A DNA stretch of 64,000 nt from Paraburkholderia sp. BCC1885 (GCF_900996235.1 NZ_CAAJGM010000285.1:62001-126000); one strand, 5' to 3'; numbered from the stretch's first letter, positions 16,225 to 25,963 are shown. The notes: generated by a model not told the origin, from the sequence alone. Numbers and translations are program-made.

Positions 16225-19200
16225 TCACCAGAGATAGCTGAATCCGAGTGCGCCCGCTAACGCATTGTCGTGCGAGCCGAATTCGCCGTTGCAACGCAAA
16301 AACGCGTGCGCATGCTGTCCGAACGCGAGGCTCGCGCTCAAGGCGATTTGCGCGGCGTCGCGAGCCGCGCCGCTGCCGTGGACGACGAAACTGCTTGCCG
16401 ATGCGCCCGCAAAGCTCGCGTCGACCGCGCGCGTGAGGGCACCGTAGGCATGGGCCCACGCGGCCGACGCTTCGAAGTCCCATTGCCGTCCCGCCCAATT
16501 CACGGCCTTGCGCCATTGCGTGCCGAGCAGGGTCCGCACCGAACTGGCCGATGTGCCCGGCAACACCAGATCCGCCGCGCCCGCACCGGCCTCGCTCAGT
16601 CCAGGCAGTTCGACATCTTGTGCTTCCAGCGCTGCGAACGGCGTGAGCACGCCCACTGCGCCCGCAGGGAGATCGAGCCCCGCGCGCAGCGACGCAAAAT
16701 ACTGACTGCCGTCTGTGTTGCCCTGGGCGGTGCGCGTCGGGTCGGTGAACAGAATGCTGCGTTTCATCTGGTCGTCGTTGCGCGCGAAGCCGAGCGTCGT
16801 GTCGATCCAGTAGAGGCCGGGCGCGTAGCTGCCGTAGAGCATGGCCTGATAGCTGTCGAACTGGCCGTGCGCGGGCAGCGAGTCGGTGGAAGTGTTGCCG
16901 TGCAGATAGGCGAGCGCGCCGCCGAGCGTCAGCGTCGGAGCCGCGCGGTAATCGACGCCCGCGATCGCGCCCGCCAGGTCGATCTGTTGGGAGAGCCAGG
17001 TATCGTAGCCGCCGATTCTCGCGGTGTCGCCGAGGACTGCCGCCCACGAACATACGCGGGCGTCGCCGCTGCGGGAGAGGCCGTCTTGCGCGCGGTTCAG
17101 GCCGCTGCTGGCGTCTTGTGCGCAGGTGCGGCCAGCGTGGGTTTCGTCGAGTCGTGCGTCTATCGCGCTGATGTCGGTTTGCGCGGCGGCGAAGTGCGCG
17201 TTCGGCAGCGCGGCGTAGGCTTCGGCGCTTAACTGGTTGAGTGCGGCGTAGGCGGCGGATCCCTCGAGGCTCACCAGATCGGCGGCGAGCGTCAGGAAGT
17301 CGACAGTCGGCGGCGCATGATTGGCGATTCCCGCGACGCCGTGATCGAGCGCCGTTTCGACCGCGATCTGATTGGGTGTGCCGCCGGCATTCTGAAAGCT
17401 CCGGTTGACCTGCAAGTAGACATCGTCGGCGTCGTAGACCAGCGACGGCTGCACGAACGGATTGAGCGTCTCGACTGACGCGAAGCTCCCTGTCACGCCT
17501 GTCGACGCCGACAGGATGCGATACGTGTCGCTGGGCGAAAACGAGGCAGCGCGCAGCCTTGCGATGACGGTTCCACCCTGCAGCGCTGCTGTACCCAAGA
17601 TCGCGATCAGGTCGTTGCCATTCGGCGATACCTCCACGACATAGCTGCTTGCAGCGCTTTGCGTATAACGGCCAGCGACGCCGAGCGTGCCGATTGATAG
17701 CGGCAACGGCGTCGGCGCATATACATTCACCGGGGCGGCGGCGGGCGGGGTGGCGTCGCCGGGCGTGATTTGGCCCTGGACCGCCAGCGCGCCGCGCACT
17801 GTCCCCGTACCGCTGAGCGTGGCCGCCGGCGCCAGCGTGACCACTGGACTTGTCATCGTGCTGTCCAGTTGCAATGTGCCGGTATTGAGCAGCGTGGCGC
17901 CGCCGATTTCCGCATTGCCAGCAAGTGTCCACGCGGCGCCGTTCATCGTCAGGGTAGGGAAGCCGTAGACATGACTCGACAGCGTGCCCGCGCCTTGCAG
18001 GACCAGCGCATTGCCGGCGCTGTTGCCGCCGCTCAGATCGCCACTGACGACGCTGCCGGTGCCGAGCGTCAAAAGATCATTCGAGCCGGTGAAGCTCACG
18101 GCGATGCTATTGCCCGTCAACGTGCCGGCATTGCTGAACGAAACGTTCGACCCCGCCGCGACCGCAACCCCCTCGTTGCTGGCAATGGTCGCGCCTTGCT
18201 GGTTGACGAGGCTTGCGGCGCCACTGGACGCGGTGATCGATACCCCCGCTGCATGCGCGCCCGAGGCGGCAATCGAGCCCGAGTTCGTCACGCCGACGCC
18301 CGCGCCCTGCGCGTCAACGGCGGGCGCACCGCTCGCGCTGTTCGCAAGCGTGCCGCCGTTGGTGACGAGGCTGCCGTCGCCTACTGAAACCGCGCTGCCG
18401 GTGGCGGCCCGAATCGCGCCGCTTTGGCCAACCCCGACCTCAACGCCTGTGGCGCCAGGCGCGGCAGCAATGCTGCCTGTCAACTGTCCCGTCACCATGA
18501 GCGTGCCGCCGGAGATCTGCCAGTCCTGCGGCGCCGTGTTCGCGCCGGTTAGCGTCCAGACACTCGTATCCTGCTTGAGCAAAGCATTGAAATTGCGGTA
18601 CTGGGCATTCGCCCCGAGCGACGACAGATCGAATGTGCCGGGCGCGCTGCCGCCGAGAATCAGCGTATTCGCGCCTGTCGCGCTGTGCGAACCGCCGTCG
18701 ACGATGCCATCGATGAGCGAGGTTCCGGTGATCTGCAAGGTGTCGTCGTTCGGGCCGAACTGAATGGCGATTCCGCCGCCGCCGTCGATGGTGCCGCTAT
18801 TGACGACCACGCTGCCGGTGGTCCCCGTGGCGGTCGTCAGATCGATCGCCGGTCCACTTGTGGAACCGATGACACCCGCGTTCATGACGGTGGTTGCCGC
18901 AGCGGCAAGGATGCCTGACGTATAGCCGCGGATGACGCCGCCGTACAGATTATCGACGCTACCGCCCAGCGGCAGATGAACGCCGCTTTGATCGTCCGCG
19001 AGACCGAACACGTCGCCGTTGATCATGCCCGCGTTGACGACGCGGCTGTTATCGCTGTCGGCATATACACCGTCGAGCTTGGCGGCGATCACGGCGCCCG
19101 CCGCGTTGGTCACCTGGCCGCCGAAGAACAGCGCCAGCGCGGTTTCGTTCGGGCTCAGGAACGAGCCGTTGTTCACGACCGTGGCAAAGGAGCTGCCGAA

Positions 19201-19527
19201 CTGAACGGCGAAGAACCCGCCGGTGACGGAGCCGTTGTTGGTCAGAGTCCAGCCGCTGGTGCTTTTGCCGTAGATGGCGTCTTCGCCCGAGGCGACGGTA
19301 TTGATGGTGGCGCCGGAGACCACGGTATAGGGATTGCCGCCGGCGCTCAGGATGTATTCCGTGGTGGAACTGGTGAGGTCGGTCGCCTGCGCGTCGCGGG
19401 CAGCACCCAGCGAAAGCAGGATGAGTAAGGCGAGTTCTGCAACGCAGAGGCTTTGAGCCTGTGACGCGGTGTCGCGGAGCAATGGCGCTATGGCGTATCC
19501 GAACAACCGAATTTCCGGTGCACGCAT
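16225..19527 (-). CDS. Autotransporter (type Va secretion) with unassigned passenger
   Basis: This 1,100-residue protein has an unusually long signal region (hydrophobic AELALLILLSLGA, cleavage probably near AQA at about residue 48). The passenger (about 50-740) consists of short repeats rich in Gly, Asn, Thr and Ser with segments like VNNGSFLS, VVNAGMING and VMNAGVIG, the pattern of a right-handed beta-helix. The last 270 residues or so are the outer-membrane beta-barrel, ending in the aromatic SYLW. It is therefore likely to display or secrete the passenger. No protease motif was recognised, and an adhesin-like role is only a guess. It lies downstream of kynA on the same strand. Confidence 0.85.
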   Translation of the reverse strand: MRAPEIRLFGYAIAPLLRDTASQAQSLCVAELALLILLSLGAARDAQATDLTSSTTEYILSAGGNPYTVVSGATINTVASGEDAIYGKSTSGWTLTNNGSVTGGFFAVQFGSSFATVVNNGSFLSPNETALALFFGGQVTNAAGAVIAAKLDGVYADSDNSRVVNAGMINGDVFGLADDQSGVHLPLGGSVDNLYGGVIRGYTSGILAAAATTVMNAGVIGSTSGPAIDLTTATGTTGSVVVNSGTIDGGGGIAIQFGPNDDTLQITGTSLIDGIVDGGSHSATGANTLILGGSAPGTFDLSSLGANAQYRNFNALLKQDTSVWTLTGANTAPQDWQISGGTLMVTGQLTGSIAAAPGATGVEVGVGQSGAIRAATGSAVSVGDGSLVTNGGTLANSASGAPAVDAQGAGVGVTNSGSIAASGAHAAGVSITASSGAASLVNQQGATIASNEGVAVAAGSNVSFSNAGTLTGNSIAVSFTGSNDLLTLGTGSVVSGDLSGGNSAGNALVLQGAGTLSSHVYGFPTLTMNGAAWTLAGNAEIGGATLLNTGTLQLDSTMTSPVVTLAPAATLSGTGTVRGALAVQGQITPGDATPPAAAPVNVYAPTPLPLSIGTLGVAGRYTQSAASSYVVEVSPNGNDLIAILGTAALQGGTVIARLRAASFSPSDTYRILSASTGVTGSFASVETLNPFVQPSLVYDADDVYLQVNRSFQNAGGTPNQIAVETALDHGVAGIANHAPPTVDFLTLAADLVSLEGSAAYAALNQLSAEAYAALPNAHFAAAQTDISAIDARLDETHAGRTCAQDASSGLNRAQDGLSRSGDARVCSWAAVLGDTARIGGYDTWLSQQIDLAGAIAGVDYRAAPTLTLGGALAYLHGNTSTDSLPAHGQFDSYQAMLYGSYAPGLYWIDTTLGFARNDDQMKRSILFTDPTRTAQGNTDGSQYFASLRAGLDLPAGAVGVLTPFAALEAQDVELPGLSEAGAGAADLVLPGTSASSVRTLLGTQWRKAVNWAGRQWDFEASAAWAHAYGALTRAVDASFAGASASSFVVHGSGAARDAAQIALSASLAFGQHAHAFLRCNGEFGSHDNALAGALGFSYLW

Positions 19528-19788
19528 AAGCGATCCCGACGAAGCATTGTTTCAAGCTAGGTTAGGTGATGTTATGCGTTAAGGAAAGATGTGCGAGGCC
19601 AGTACATCCAAAACCGAAATTGTTCAGTTGTGCAATGTATTTTTATAAATTACGAATGAGCACGTGTCACTGCCGTTGATGCACTGCGGAGAACACATCT
19701 GCACATGTTTACAGAGAGAGGAACCCCGCATGTGGAGCCGTGCGCGGCCCCTCGCTGCAGCCCCGACCGTTGCTGACGCGCTCAAGTT

Positions 19789-20766
19789 CTACAGCACCGT
19801 TCGCACATGCCACAACTCCGGAAACAGCACTACGTCCAGCATCTTGCGCAGATACGACGCGCCACTGGTGCCGCCCGTTCCCTGCTTGAAGCCAATGATC
19901 CGCTCGACCGTGGTCACGTGCCGGAAGCGCCATTGCCGGAACGCATCTTCGAGATCGACCAGCTCTTCGGCCATCTCGTACAACTCCCAATGCTGCGACG
20001 GATTACGGTAGACCTCGAGCCACGCGGCCTCGACCGATGCATCGTGCGTGGTCGGCTGGGTCCAGTCGCGCGCGAGCCGCTCGGGTGCGATCGCGAAGCC
20101 ACGCCGCGCCAGCAGGCGGATCACTTCGTCGTAGAACGAGGGCGCTTCCAGCGTCGCTTTCACTTCCGCCAGCACCCCGGGCCGATGCGCATGCGGCTTG
20201 AGCATTAGCTCATTCTTGTTGCCAAGCAGAAATTCGATCTGCCGATACTGATGCGATTGAAACCCGGACGAGCTTCCCAGATACGGACGCATTGCCGTGT
20301 ACTCGGACGGCGTCATCGTCGACAGCACGCTCCACGCCTGCACCAGTTGTTCCATGATGCGCGAGACGCGTGCGAGCATCTTGAACGCGGACGGCAACTC
20401 GTCCCGATGGACGGCGGCGAGCGCCGCGCGTAATTCGTAGAGCGCGAGCTTCATCCACAGTTCGCTGGTCTGATGCTGGATGATGAACAGCATCTCGTTG
20501 TGGTCCGGCGAAAGCGGATGTTGCGCGGACAGAATGGAGCCGAGCGACAGATAATCGCCGTAGCTCATCGACTTTGAAAAATCGAGCTGGGCGTTGTGCC
20601 AGCCGTCGTCGTCCGCGGGCGGCACGTGCGGGACATGCGGTGCGTGCGCGGCCGCGCGACTATCGGCCGCCGCGCCGTGACCAAACGGGCAACCGCCTTG
20701 CGCGGGCGCGTTGCCGGGTGCGTCCTGCGAGCCCGGAACCTCAGGCGTCTGCATATGATCGGTCAT
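19789..20766 (-). CDS. kynA: Tryptophan 2,3-dioxygenase
   Basis: This 325-residue heme enzyme opens the indole ring of L-tryptophan with O2 to give N-formylkynurenine, the first step of the kynurenine route. Conserved regions include SYGDYLSLGSIL, the HNEMLFIIQHQTSELWMKL heme/substrate segment, GFQSHQYRQIEFLLG and the C-terminal GTGGTSGASYLRKML. An N-terminal extension of about 60 residues with several histidines (APHVPHVPP) precedes the conserved domain; such extensions are seen in Burkholderia homologues. It is the last gene of the kynB-kynU-kynA operon, ten bases after kynU. Confidence 0.95.
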   Translation of the reverse strand: MTDHMQTPEVPGSQDAPGNAPAQGGCPFGHGAAADSRAAAHAPHVPHVPPADDDGWHNAQLDFSKSMSYGDYLSLGSILSAQHPLSPDHNEMLFIIQHQTSELWMKLALYELRAALAAVHRDELPSAFKMLARVSRIMEQLVQAWSVLSTMTPSEYTAMRPYLGSSSGFQSHQYRQIEFLLGNKNELMLKPHAHRPGVLAEVKATLEAPSFYDEVIRLLARRGFAIAPERLARDWTQPTTHDASVEAAWLEVYRNPSQHWELYEMAEELVDLEDAFRQWRFRHVTTVERIIGFKQGTGGTSGASYLRKMLDVVLFPELWHVRTVL

Positions 20767-20776
20767 CGCCTGCTCC

Positions 20777-22027
20777 TCAGGTCACCGCGCCGCGAGCGGC
20801 AAATTCAGGCGCCCGCCAGGTCTCGTTGACGAGTACCTCATGCAGGGTTTGGACGGCGTCCCACACATCGACAAAGCGCGTGTACAGCGGCGTAAAGCCG
20901 AAGCGCAACACGTGCGGCTCGCGGTAATCGCCGATCACGCCCCGCGCGATTAGCGCCTGCATCACCTCGTAACCGCGCGGATGTTCGAAGCTGGCATGCG
21001 AGCCGCGCTGCGGGTGCGCGCGCGGCGTGACGAGCTTGAGCGGAAACTCTGCGCAGCGCGTTTCGACCAGTTCGATGAACAGATCGGTAAGTGCCAGGGA
21101 CTTCTGACGAATCGCCTGCATATCGGTTTGCAGGAACACGTCGAGCCCGCATTCGACCAGCGCCATCGACACCATCGGCTGGGTGCCGCACAGGAAGCGG
21201 CCGACGCCGTCGTCGGGCCGGTAGAGCGGATTCATTTCGAACGGCGCGCGATGTCCCCACCATCCCGACAACGGCTGCGTAAAAGCATTCTGATGGCGAT
21301 GCGGCACCCACACGAAGGCCGGCGAACCCGGGCCGCCGTTCAGATACTTGTAGGTGCAGCCCACCGCGTAATCCGCGCCGACGCCGTTCAGATCCACCGG
21401 CACCGCGCCCGCCGAGTGCGCCAGATCCCACAGCGCCAGGGCGCCTTTTTCGTGGATCAGCTTCGTCAGCGCGGCCATGTCGTGCATGTAACCGGTGCGG
21501 TAATTGACGTGAGTGATCATGGCGATCGCGGTGTCGTCGCCGATGGCCGCCGGCAGTTCGGACGGATCGTCGACGAGGCGCAGTTCGTAGCCCCGATCGA
21601 GCTGCTCGATCAGCCCTTGGGCGATGTATAGATCCGAGGGGAAATTCGAGCGTTCGGAGACGATCACACGCCGCTTTGGGTCGCGCTCGTTCGCCAGCCG
21701 CAGGGCGGCCGAGAGCAACTTGAACAGGTTGATCGAAATCGTATCGGTGACCACTACCTCGTTGTGCGCCGCGCCGATCAGCGGCGCGAGCTTGTTGCCG
21801 AGGCGGCGCGGCAGCGCGAACCAGCCGGCGCTGTTCCAGCTGCGGATCAGCCCTTCGCCCCATTCGGCGGCAATCACGGTCTGGGCGCGTTGCGCGGCCG
21901 CGGCCGGCGGCACGCCGAGCGAGTTGCCGTCGAGATAAATAGTGGTGGTCGGCAGCGCGAACTGATCGCGCAGCGCGCCGAGCGGGTCGGCGCGGTCGAG
22001 CGCTACGGCTTCGTCACGGTTGTTCAT
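20777..22027 (-). CDS. kynU: Kynureninase
   Basis: This 416-residue PLP enzyme cleaves L-kynurenine to anthranilate and L-alanine. It has the family segments YLDGNSLGVPP near the start, SNFPSDLY, WDLAHSAGAVPVDLN with the PLP-binding Asp, and the lysine that forms the Schiff base in CTYKYLNGGPG. The C-terminal region PHVLRFGFTPLYTRF is typical. It sits between kynB and kynA on the same strand, so the operon converts tryptophan to anthranilate. Confidence 0.95.
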   Translation of the reverse strand: MNNRDEAVALDRADPLGALRDQFALPTTTIYLDGNSLGVPPAAAAQRAQTVIAAEWGEGLIRSWNSAGWFALPRRLGNKLAPLIGAAHNEVVVTDTISINLFKLLSAALRLANERDPKRRVIVSERSNFPSDLYIAQGLIEQLDRGYELRLVDDPSELPAAIGDDTAIAMITHVNYRTGYMHDMAALTKLIHEKGALALWDLAHSAGAVPVDLNGVGADYAVGCTYKYLNGGPGSPAFVWVPHRHQNAFTQPLSGWWGHRAPFEMNPLYRPDDGVGRFLCGTQPMVSMALVECGLDVFLQTDMQAIRQKSLALTDLFIELVETRCAEFPLKLVTPRAHPQRGSHASFEHPRGYEVMQALIARGVIGDYREPHVLRFGFTPLYTRFVDVWDAVQTLHEVLVNETWRAPEFAARGAVT

Positions 22028-22057
22028 GATGGTCCAGAGTCAAAAATCCAAAATGGG

Positions 22058-22711
22058 TCAGTCGGCACAGGCGGCGGGCTGGGCGGGCAGGGCGCGCAGC
22101 ACGGCGCGCACGGGGCTCGCGTCGAGCGTGGCGAACTTGAGCGGCAGCGCGATCAGTTCGTAATCGCCGGGGGCCACTTCGTCCAGCACGATGCCTTCGA
22201 GAATCGCCATGCGGTGAGCGCGGATGCGGTGATGAGCGTCCATCGTCTTCGAGTCCTGCGGATCGAGCGACGGCGTATCGATGCCGATCAGCTTGACGCC
22301 GTGCGCCGCGAGCAGGTCGATTGTCTGCGGCGCGACCGCGCAGAAGGCGCTGTCCCACGCTGCCGTGGGCGCCCGCTCGTAGGTGCGCAGCAATACGCGC
22401 GGCGGCAAGTCTTGCAGCGCGTGCGCCACCTGCTCGGGCGTGACGAGCGGCGCGGCGCCGATGCAGTGAATCACGCGGCATGGGCCGAGATATGCGTCGA
22501 GCGGCACCGCGCCGATGGCCGCGCCGCCGGCGTCGTAATGCAGCGGGGCGTCCGTATGGGCGCCAGTGTGCGGCGACAGGGTCAGCCGCGCAACATTGAC
22601 CGGCGAGCCGGCTTCCATGCGCCAGACGCGCTCGATGCCGACTGGCGTATCGCCCGGCCAGACGGGCGTGGCGGCGTCGATGGCGGGGGTGATATCCCAG
22701 AATGTTTTCAT
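22058..22711 (-). CDS. kynB: Kynurenine formamidase
   Basis: This 217-residue cyclase-family metal hydrolase converts N-formylkynurenine to kynurenine and formate. The metal-binding motif HTGAHTDAPLHY is at about residues 50-61, and the start WDITPAIDAATPVWPGDTP is typical. The ATG at 22711 is used because of a GGAGA site six bases upstream; an upstream extension of the frame to 22822 reads as non-coding. It is the first gene of the kyn operon and diverges from the Lrp-type gene. Confidence 0.93.
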   Translation of the reverse strand: MKTFWDITPAIDAATPVWPGDTPVGIERVWRMEAGSPVNVARLTLSPHTGAHTDAPLHYDAGGAAIGAVPLDAYLGPCRVIHCIGAAPLVTPEQVAHALQDLPPRVLLRTYERAPTAAWDSAFCAVAPQTIDLLAAHGVKLIGIDTPSLDPQDSKTMDAHHRIRAHRMAILEGIVLDEVAPGDYELIALPLKFATLDASPVRAVLRALPAQPAACAD

Positions 22712-22842
22712 GTCTCCGTCATATCTCCCGGTGTATAGCTGGAATGATAGGCGGGCCGCCGTGAAATGTGCTTGCGAAAAAAACTCGTTTTTTGGTCTCT
22801 CTTGGAACATAATTTGATACAAACAGGAAAGGGAGACCGAAT
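22712..22842. promoter_or_regulatory. Divergent kynB / kynR control region
   Basis: This 131-bp gap is AT-rich compared with its surroundings (CTCGTTTTTTGG, AACATAATTTGATAC) and must hold both promoters and the regulator's binding sites. No hexamer pair with good spacing stood out, so exact promoters are not assigned. Confidence 0.55.
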
Positions 22843-23358
22843 ATGAACGCGATCTCGCTCGACGCCACCGATTGCCGTATCTTGACGGTGCTTCAGCAAG
22901 AAGGAAGGATCAGCAATCTGGATTTGGCGGAGCGCATTTCGCTCTCGCCTTCCGCCTGTCTACGCAGGCTGCGCCTGCTGGAAGAGCAGGGTGTGATCGA
23001 ACGCTACCGGGCGTGCCTGAACCGCGAGGTGCTGGGTTTCGAGCTGGAGGCGTTCGTGCAGGTGTCCATGCGCAACGACCAGCAAAACTGGCACGAGACC
23101 TTTGCGGAGGCGTTGCGCGACTGGCCGGAAGTGGTCGGCGCGTTTGTCGTGACCGGCGAGACCCATTATCTGCTGCGGGTGCTCGCGCACAATCTCAAGC
23201 ACTACTCGGATTTCGTGCTGGAGCGGCTGTACAAGGCCCCAGGCGTGATGGATATCCGCTCGAACATCGTGCTGCAGACGCTCAAGGAAGACTCGGGCGT
23301 GCCAGTGGCGCTGGTGGCCACGGCGGTGGCGCGGGGCAGTGTGGCGGCCGGGGACTGA
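22843..23358 (+). CDS. kynR: Lrp/AsnC-family regulator of kynurenine operon
   Basis: This 171-residue regulator has an N-terminal helix-turn-helix (GRISNLDLAERISLSPSACL) and a C-terminal RAM ligand domain (GAFVVTGETHYLLRVLAH). It is divergent from kynBUA. In Pseudomonas a divergent Lrp-type protein, KynR, activates the operon in response to kynurenine, and the same role is inferred here from position and family. An AGGAAAGGGAGA ribosome site precedes the ATG. Confidence 0.88.
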   Translation: MNAISLDATDCRILTVLQQEGRISNLDLAERISLSPSACLRRLRLLEEQGVIERYRACLNREVLGFELEAFVQVSMRNDQQNWHETFAEALRDWPEVVGAFVVTGETHYLLRVLAHNLKHYSDFVLERLYKAPGVMDIRSNIVLQTLKEDSGVPVALVATAVARGSVAAGD

Positions 23359-23390
23359 CGGCGGCTAGCGCCGGGGTGACCTGAAGCCGC

Positions 23391-23900
23391 CTACAGCGGC
23401 TTCAGCCCGTGAAATTGCCCGTTCTGGAACACCAGCGGCGCGATTGCTTGCGCATCCTCGCGCACGCCGCAGCGCTCTACTTCGCCTACAAAAATGACGT
23501 GGTCGCCCTCTTCGTAGCGGCTGCGGTTGTGGCACTCAAACCACGCTAATGCACCGTCGAGCACCGGCATGCCGGTATCGCCCGCCGCGTGTGAGACCCC
23601 TTCGAAGCGGTCACCCTTCACCGTCGCAAAGCGCTTGCACAGATCGAGCTGCGAGGCGGCCAGCACATTGACCACGTAGTGACTGTTCGTCTGAAAGGCC
23701 GGCATCGATGCCGAGCGGGTGGCGAGGCTCCACAGCACGAGCGGCGGCGTCAGCGAAACCGAGTTGAATGAGCTGGCCGTAATGCCGATCAACTGGCCGG
23801 ACGCCGCGCGCGTAGTGATCACCGTGACGCCGGTGGCGAACTGGCCCAGCGCCTTCTTGAAGGCGAGCTGGTCGAAATTGGGCGGGCTGGCGCGCTTCAT
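23391..23900 (-). CDS. Flavin reductase family (FMN-binding split-barrel) protein
   Basis: This 169-residue protein belongs to the flavin reductase domain family, which supplies reduced FMN or FAD to two-component monooxygenases. Typical features are the N-terminal ALGQFATGVTVITT, the flavin-binding ITASSFNSVSLTPPLVLWSL, and the NAD(P)H-side segment HVIFVGEVE. No partner monooxygenase is adjacent, so its physiological role is open. A 13-bp palindrome lies 80 bases upstream. Confidence 0.85.
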   Translation of the reverse strand: MKRASPPNFDQLAFKKALGQFATGVTVITTRAASGQLIGITASSFNSVSLTPPLVLWSLATRSASMPAFQTNSHYVVNVLAASQLDLCKRFATVKGDRFEGVSHAAGDTGMPVLDGALAWFECHNRSRYEEGDHVIFVGEVERCGVREDAQAIAPLVFQNGQFHGLKPL

Positions 23901-24182
23901 CGGACGCGGGTCCGCTGGGTCGGCCGGGTCGCCGCGTGACGGGCACGAAGGGAATAAATTGAATCGAAAGTCATGTAGAAAATCGGCGATTTATCCCAAT
24001 TTTAACGGAATCGTAGACCAACTGGCCGTGAAGCTCGGCTGCCGGCGGGGCGCTCAATATGGCCCGCTTCATGCATGGAAGGAATAGAAGCCGCCGGTGG
24101 ACGGCAATGAGCGGCAGCGCGGCATGCCCGGCAGGGTGATTCCGCGCGGAGACGGGCAGCAATCCAATCAGGAGCAGGCAGC
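23901..24182. other. Divergent gap between flavin reductase gene and msrA, with a palindrome
   Basis: This 282-bp gap separates two divergent genes. It holds an AT-rich stretch and a perfect palindrome, AAATCGGCGATTT, at 23980-23992, which may be a regulator site. No gene was found in it. Confidence 0.4.
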
Positions 24183-24731
24183 ATGAGTCAGACCGTTGAA
24201 GTCGCCACCCTCGGAGGTGGCTGTTTTTGGTGTCTAGAAGCTGTGTTTCTCAGTGTCGAGGGCGTCAGCGCCGTGGAGTCCGGCTACGCAGGCGGCACCG
24301 TGCAGTGGCCGTCCTACGAACAGGTGTGCGACGGCGACACCGGCCACGCTGAAGTCGTGAAGCTCGAATTCGATCCGGCGACGATCAGCTACCGCGAGAT
24401 TCTGGATATTTTCTTTGCGATCCACGATCCGACGCAGCTTAACCGGCAGGGCAACGATGTGGGCACGCAATACCGTTCGGTGATCTTTACGCACTCGGAA
24501 GCGCAGCGCGAGACGGCGCTGCAGGCAATCCGCCAGATCGAGGCCGAAGGTATCTACAGCGGGCAGATCGTCACCCAGGTGTTGCCGCTCGACGGCAACT
24601 ATTGGCCGGCCGAAGCCTATCACCAGAACTATTTCGCGCAGCATCCGGATCAGGGCTATTGCTCGGTGGTGGTCGCGCCGAAGGTGGCGAAATTCCGGCA
24701 GAAATTCGCCCATCGGGTGAAGGCAGGCTAG
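24183..24731 (+). CDS. msrA: Peptide-methionine (S)-S-oxide reductase
   Basis: This 182-residue enzyme reduces methionine S-sulfoxide in proteins, repairing oxidative damage. The catalytic motif GGGCFWCLEAVF is near residue 11, followed by SGYAGGTVQWPSYEQV and the substrate-site segment GTQYRSVIF. Its stop shares the bases CTAG (24728-24731) with the stop of the convergent DUF72 gene. Confidence 0.95.
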   Translation: MSQTVEVATLGGGCFWCLEAVFLSVEGVSAVESGYAGGTVQWPSYEQVCDGDTGHAEVVKLEFDPATISYREILDIFFAIHDPTQLNRQGNDVGTQYRSVIFTHSEAQRETALQAIRQIEAEGIYSGQIVTQVLPLDGNYWPAEAYHQNYFAQHPDQGYCSVVVAPKVAKFRQKFAHRVKAG

Positions 24732-25963
24732 TCCGGGCTGAGCGCCTCGCCGCCGCCGGCCGCTTCGTCTCTCATTCGCGTGCAGGCTTCGACAATCGCC
24801 CGCGCGAGCTTGATGCAGCTGAGCGGCGCCGACCCTTCCGCCTTGTTGTTCACCGCAATCAGCACCGGCTGCCCGGCCAGGGCATAACGCGCGGCCAGTT
24901 CGGCTAAGGCCATGCGGGTGGTCGGATCTTCGTCGACGAGGCGATCGAACGGATCGTATTTCGCCTTCGCCTGTTCGTACTTGAAACCGCCGTGCAGGCT
25001 CCAGCGCACGATCAGCGCGCCGCCTGGTTCACCGTCGAGCAGCGCAAGCGCCGCGGCTTGCCGCAGCGGGTCGGGCATGCGCGCATGCAGCCCGACGCAA
25101 TACCGCACCCCCGCCGCTTTCAGCGTGCGGATGAAGCGCGGCGTCAGCAGGCAGGCGTCGCGAATCTCGACGGCATACGAGGTGCCCTCGGGCAGACGCG
25201 GCAGCGCCTCAAGAAATTCAGCGAATCGCTCGATGAAGGCCGCCGGGTCCGCCAGCATCTGATCCGGCAGCGGCGAAATCTGGAATACCAGCGCGCCGGC
25301 TTTGGCGCCGAGTCCGTCGAGGCAGGGCTGCACGAATTCGTCCGCGGCGAGTTGCGCGTTCAGAAAGCAGGGGTTGAGCGATACCGGTTCGCCGCGCTCC
25401 GCGCGCACGGTGGCGTCGGTGACGAGCGCGGGCGCCTTGACGATGAAGCGGAAGTGCTCCGGCACCTGCTGCGCGTAACGCAGATAATCCGTGACGGTGA
25501 GCGGCGCATAAAACGAACGGTCGATGCTAACCGTATGCAGCAGCGGATGCGCGCCGTAAGCGGTCAGACCGTCGCGCGACAGTTTGCTGTTGCTGTAGTC
25601 GTCGCCGTAAACGATGTTTTTCCAGCCGGGAAACGACCACGTCGAGGTGCCGAGGTGAATCTGCGGCGGCAGTGCGCGGGCGATCTCCAGGACTTCGGCG
25701 GACGGTTCGGCGGCGAGGACGTCGCGGGTGCGGCGTTTTTTGGCGGGAGGCGCAGCGGCGGGTGAGGCGGTGGCAAGCGAGGCGGCGGGCGTCGCGGCGG
25801 GATGGCTGGCGGAAGCCGGCGCCGTTTTGGCAACGACTACCTCCACCGGCATACCGAACAGATCCAGCTGGCCTGCATCGGCAACCGGAGGCTCCGATTG
25901 CTCCGGCTGGTCTTCCGCCCTATCCGTCAGTAACGGATAGTCACTCGCTCCGCCTTGATCCAT
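24728..25963 (-). CDS. DUF72 (YecE-like) TIM-barrel protein
   Basis: This 411-residue protein is a member of the DUF72 family, whose molecular function is unknown. The family core runs from about residue 95: HLGTSTWSFPGWKNIVY, then STDRSFYAPLT-like region (SIDRSFYAPLT), FIVKAPALVTD, YAVEIRDACLLT and RWSLHGGFKYEQAKAKY. The first 90 residues or so are an Ala/Pro-rich, low-complexity extension with a basic stretch (KKRRTRD), longer than in most relatives. It converges with msrA and shares stop-codon bases with it. Confidence 0.85.
   Translation of the reverse strand: MDQGGASDYPLLTDRAEDQPEQSEPPVADAGQLDLFGMPVEVVVAKTAPASASHPAATPAASLATASPAAAPPAKKRRTRDVLAAEPSAEVLEIARALPPQIHLGTSTWSFPGWKNIVYGDDYSNSKLSRDGLTAYGAHPLLHTVSIDRSFYAPLTVTDYLRYAQQVPEHFRFIVKAPALVTDATVRAERGEPVSLNPCFLNAQLAADEFVQPCLDGLGAKAGALVFQISPLPDQMLADPAAFIERFAEFLEALPRLPEGTSYAVEIRDACLLTPRFIRTLKAAGVRYCVGLHARMPDPLRQAAALALLDGEPGGALIVRWSLHGGFKYEQAKAKYDPFDRLVDEDPTTRMALAELAARYALAGQPVLIAVNNKAEGSAPLSCIKLARAIVEACTRMRDEAAGGGEALSPD

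Noticed and set aside
15044..17932. A 962-codon open frame antisense to the AraC-type gene and the autotransporter
   Set aside because: It overlaps two genes with clear families; Arg/His-rich translation is typical of antisense frames in GC-rich DNA.
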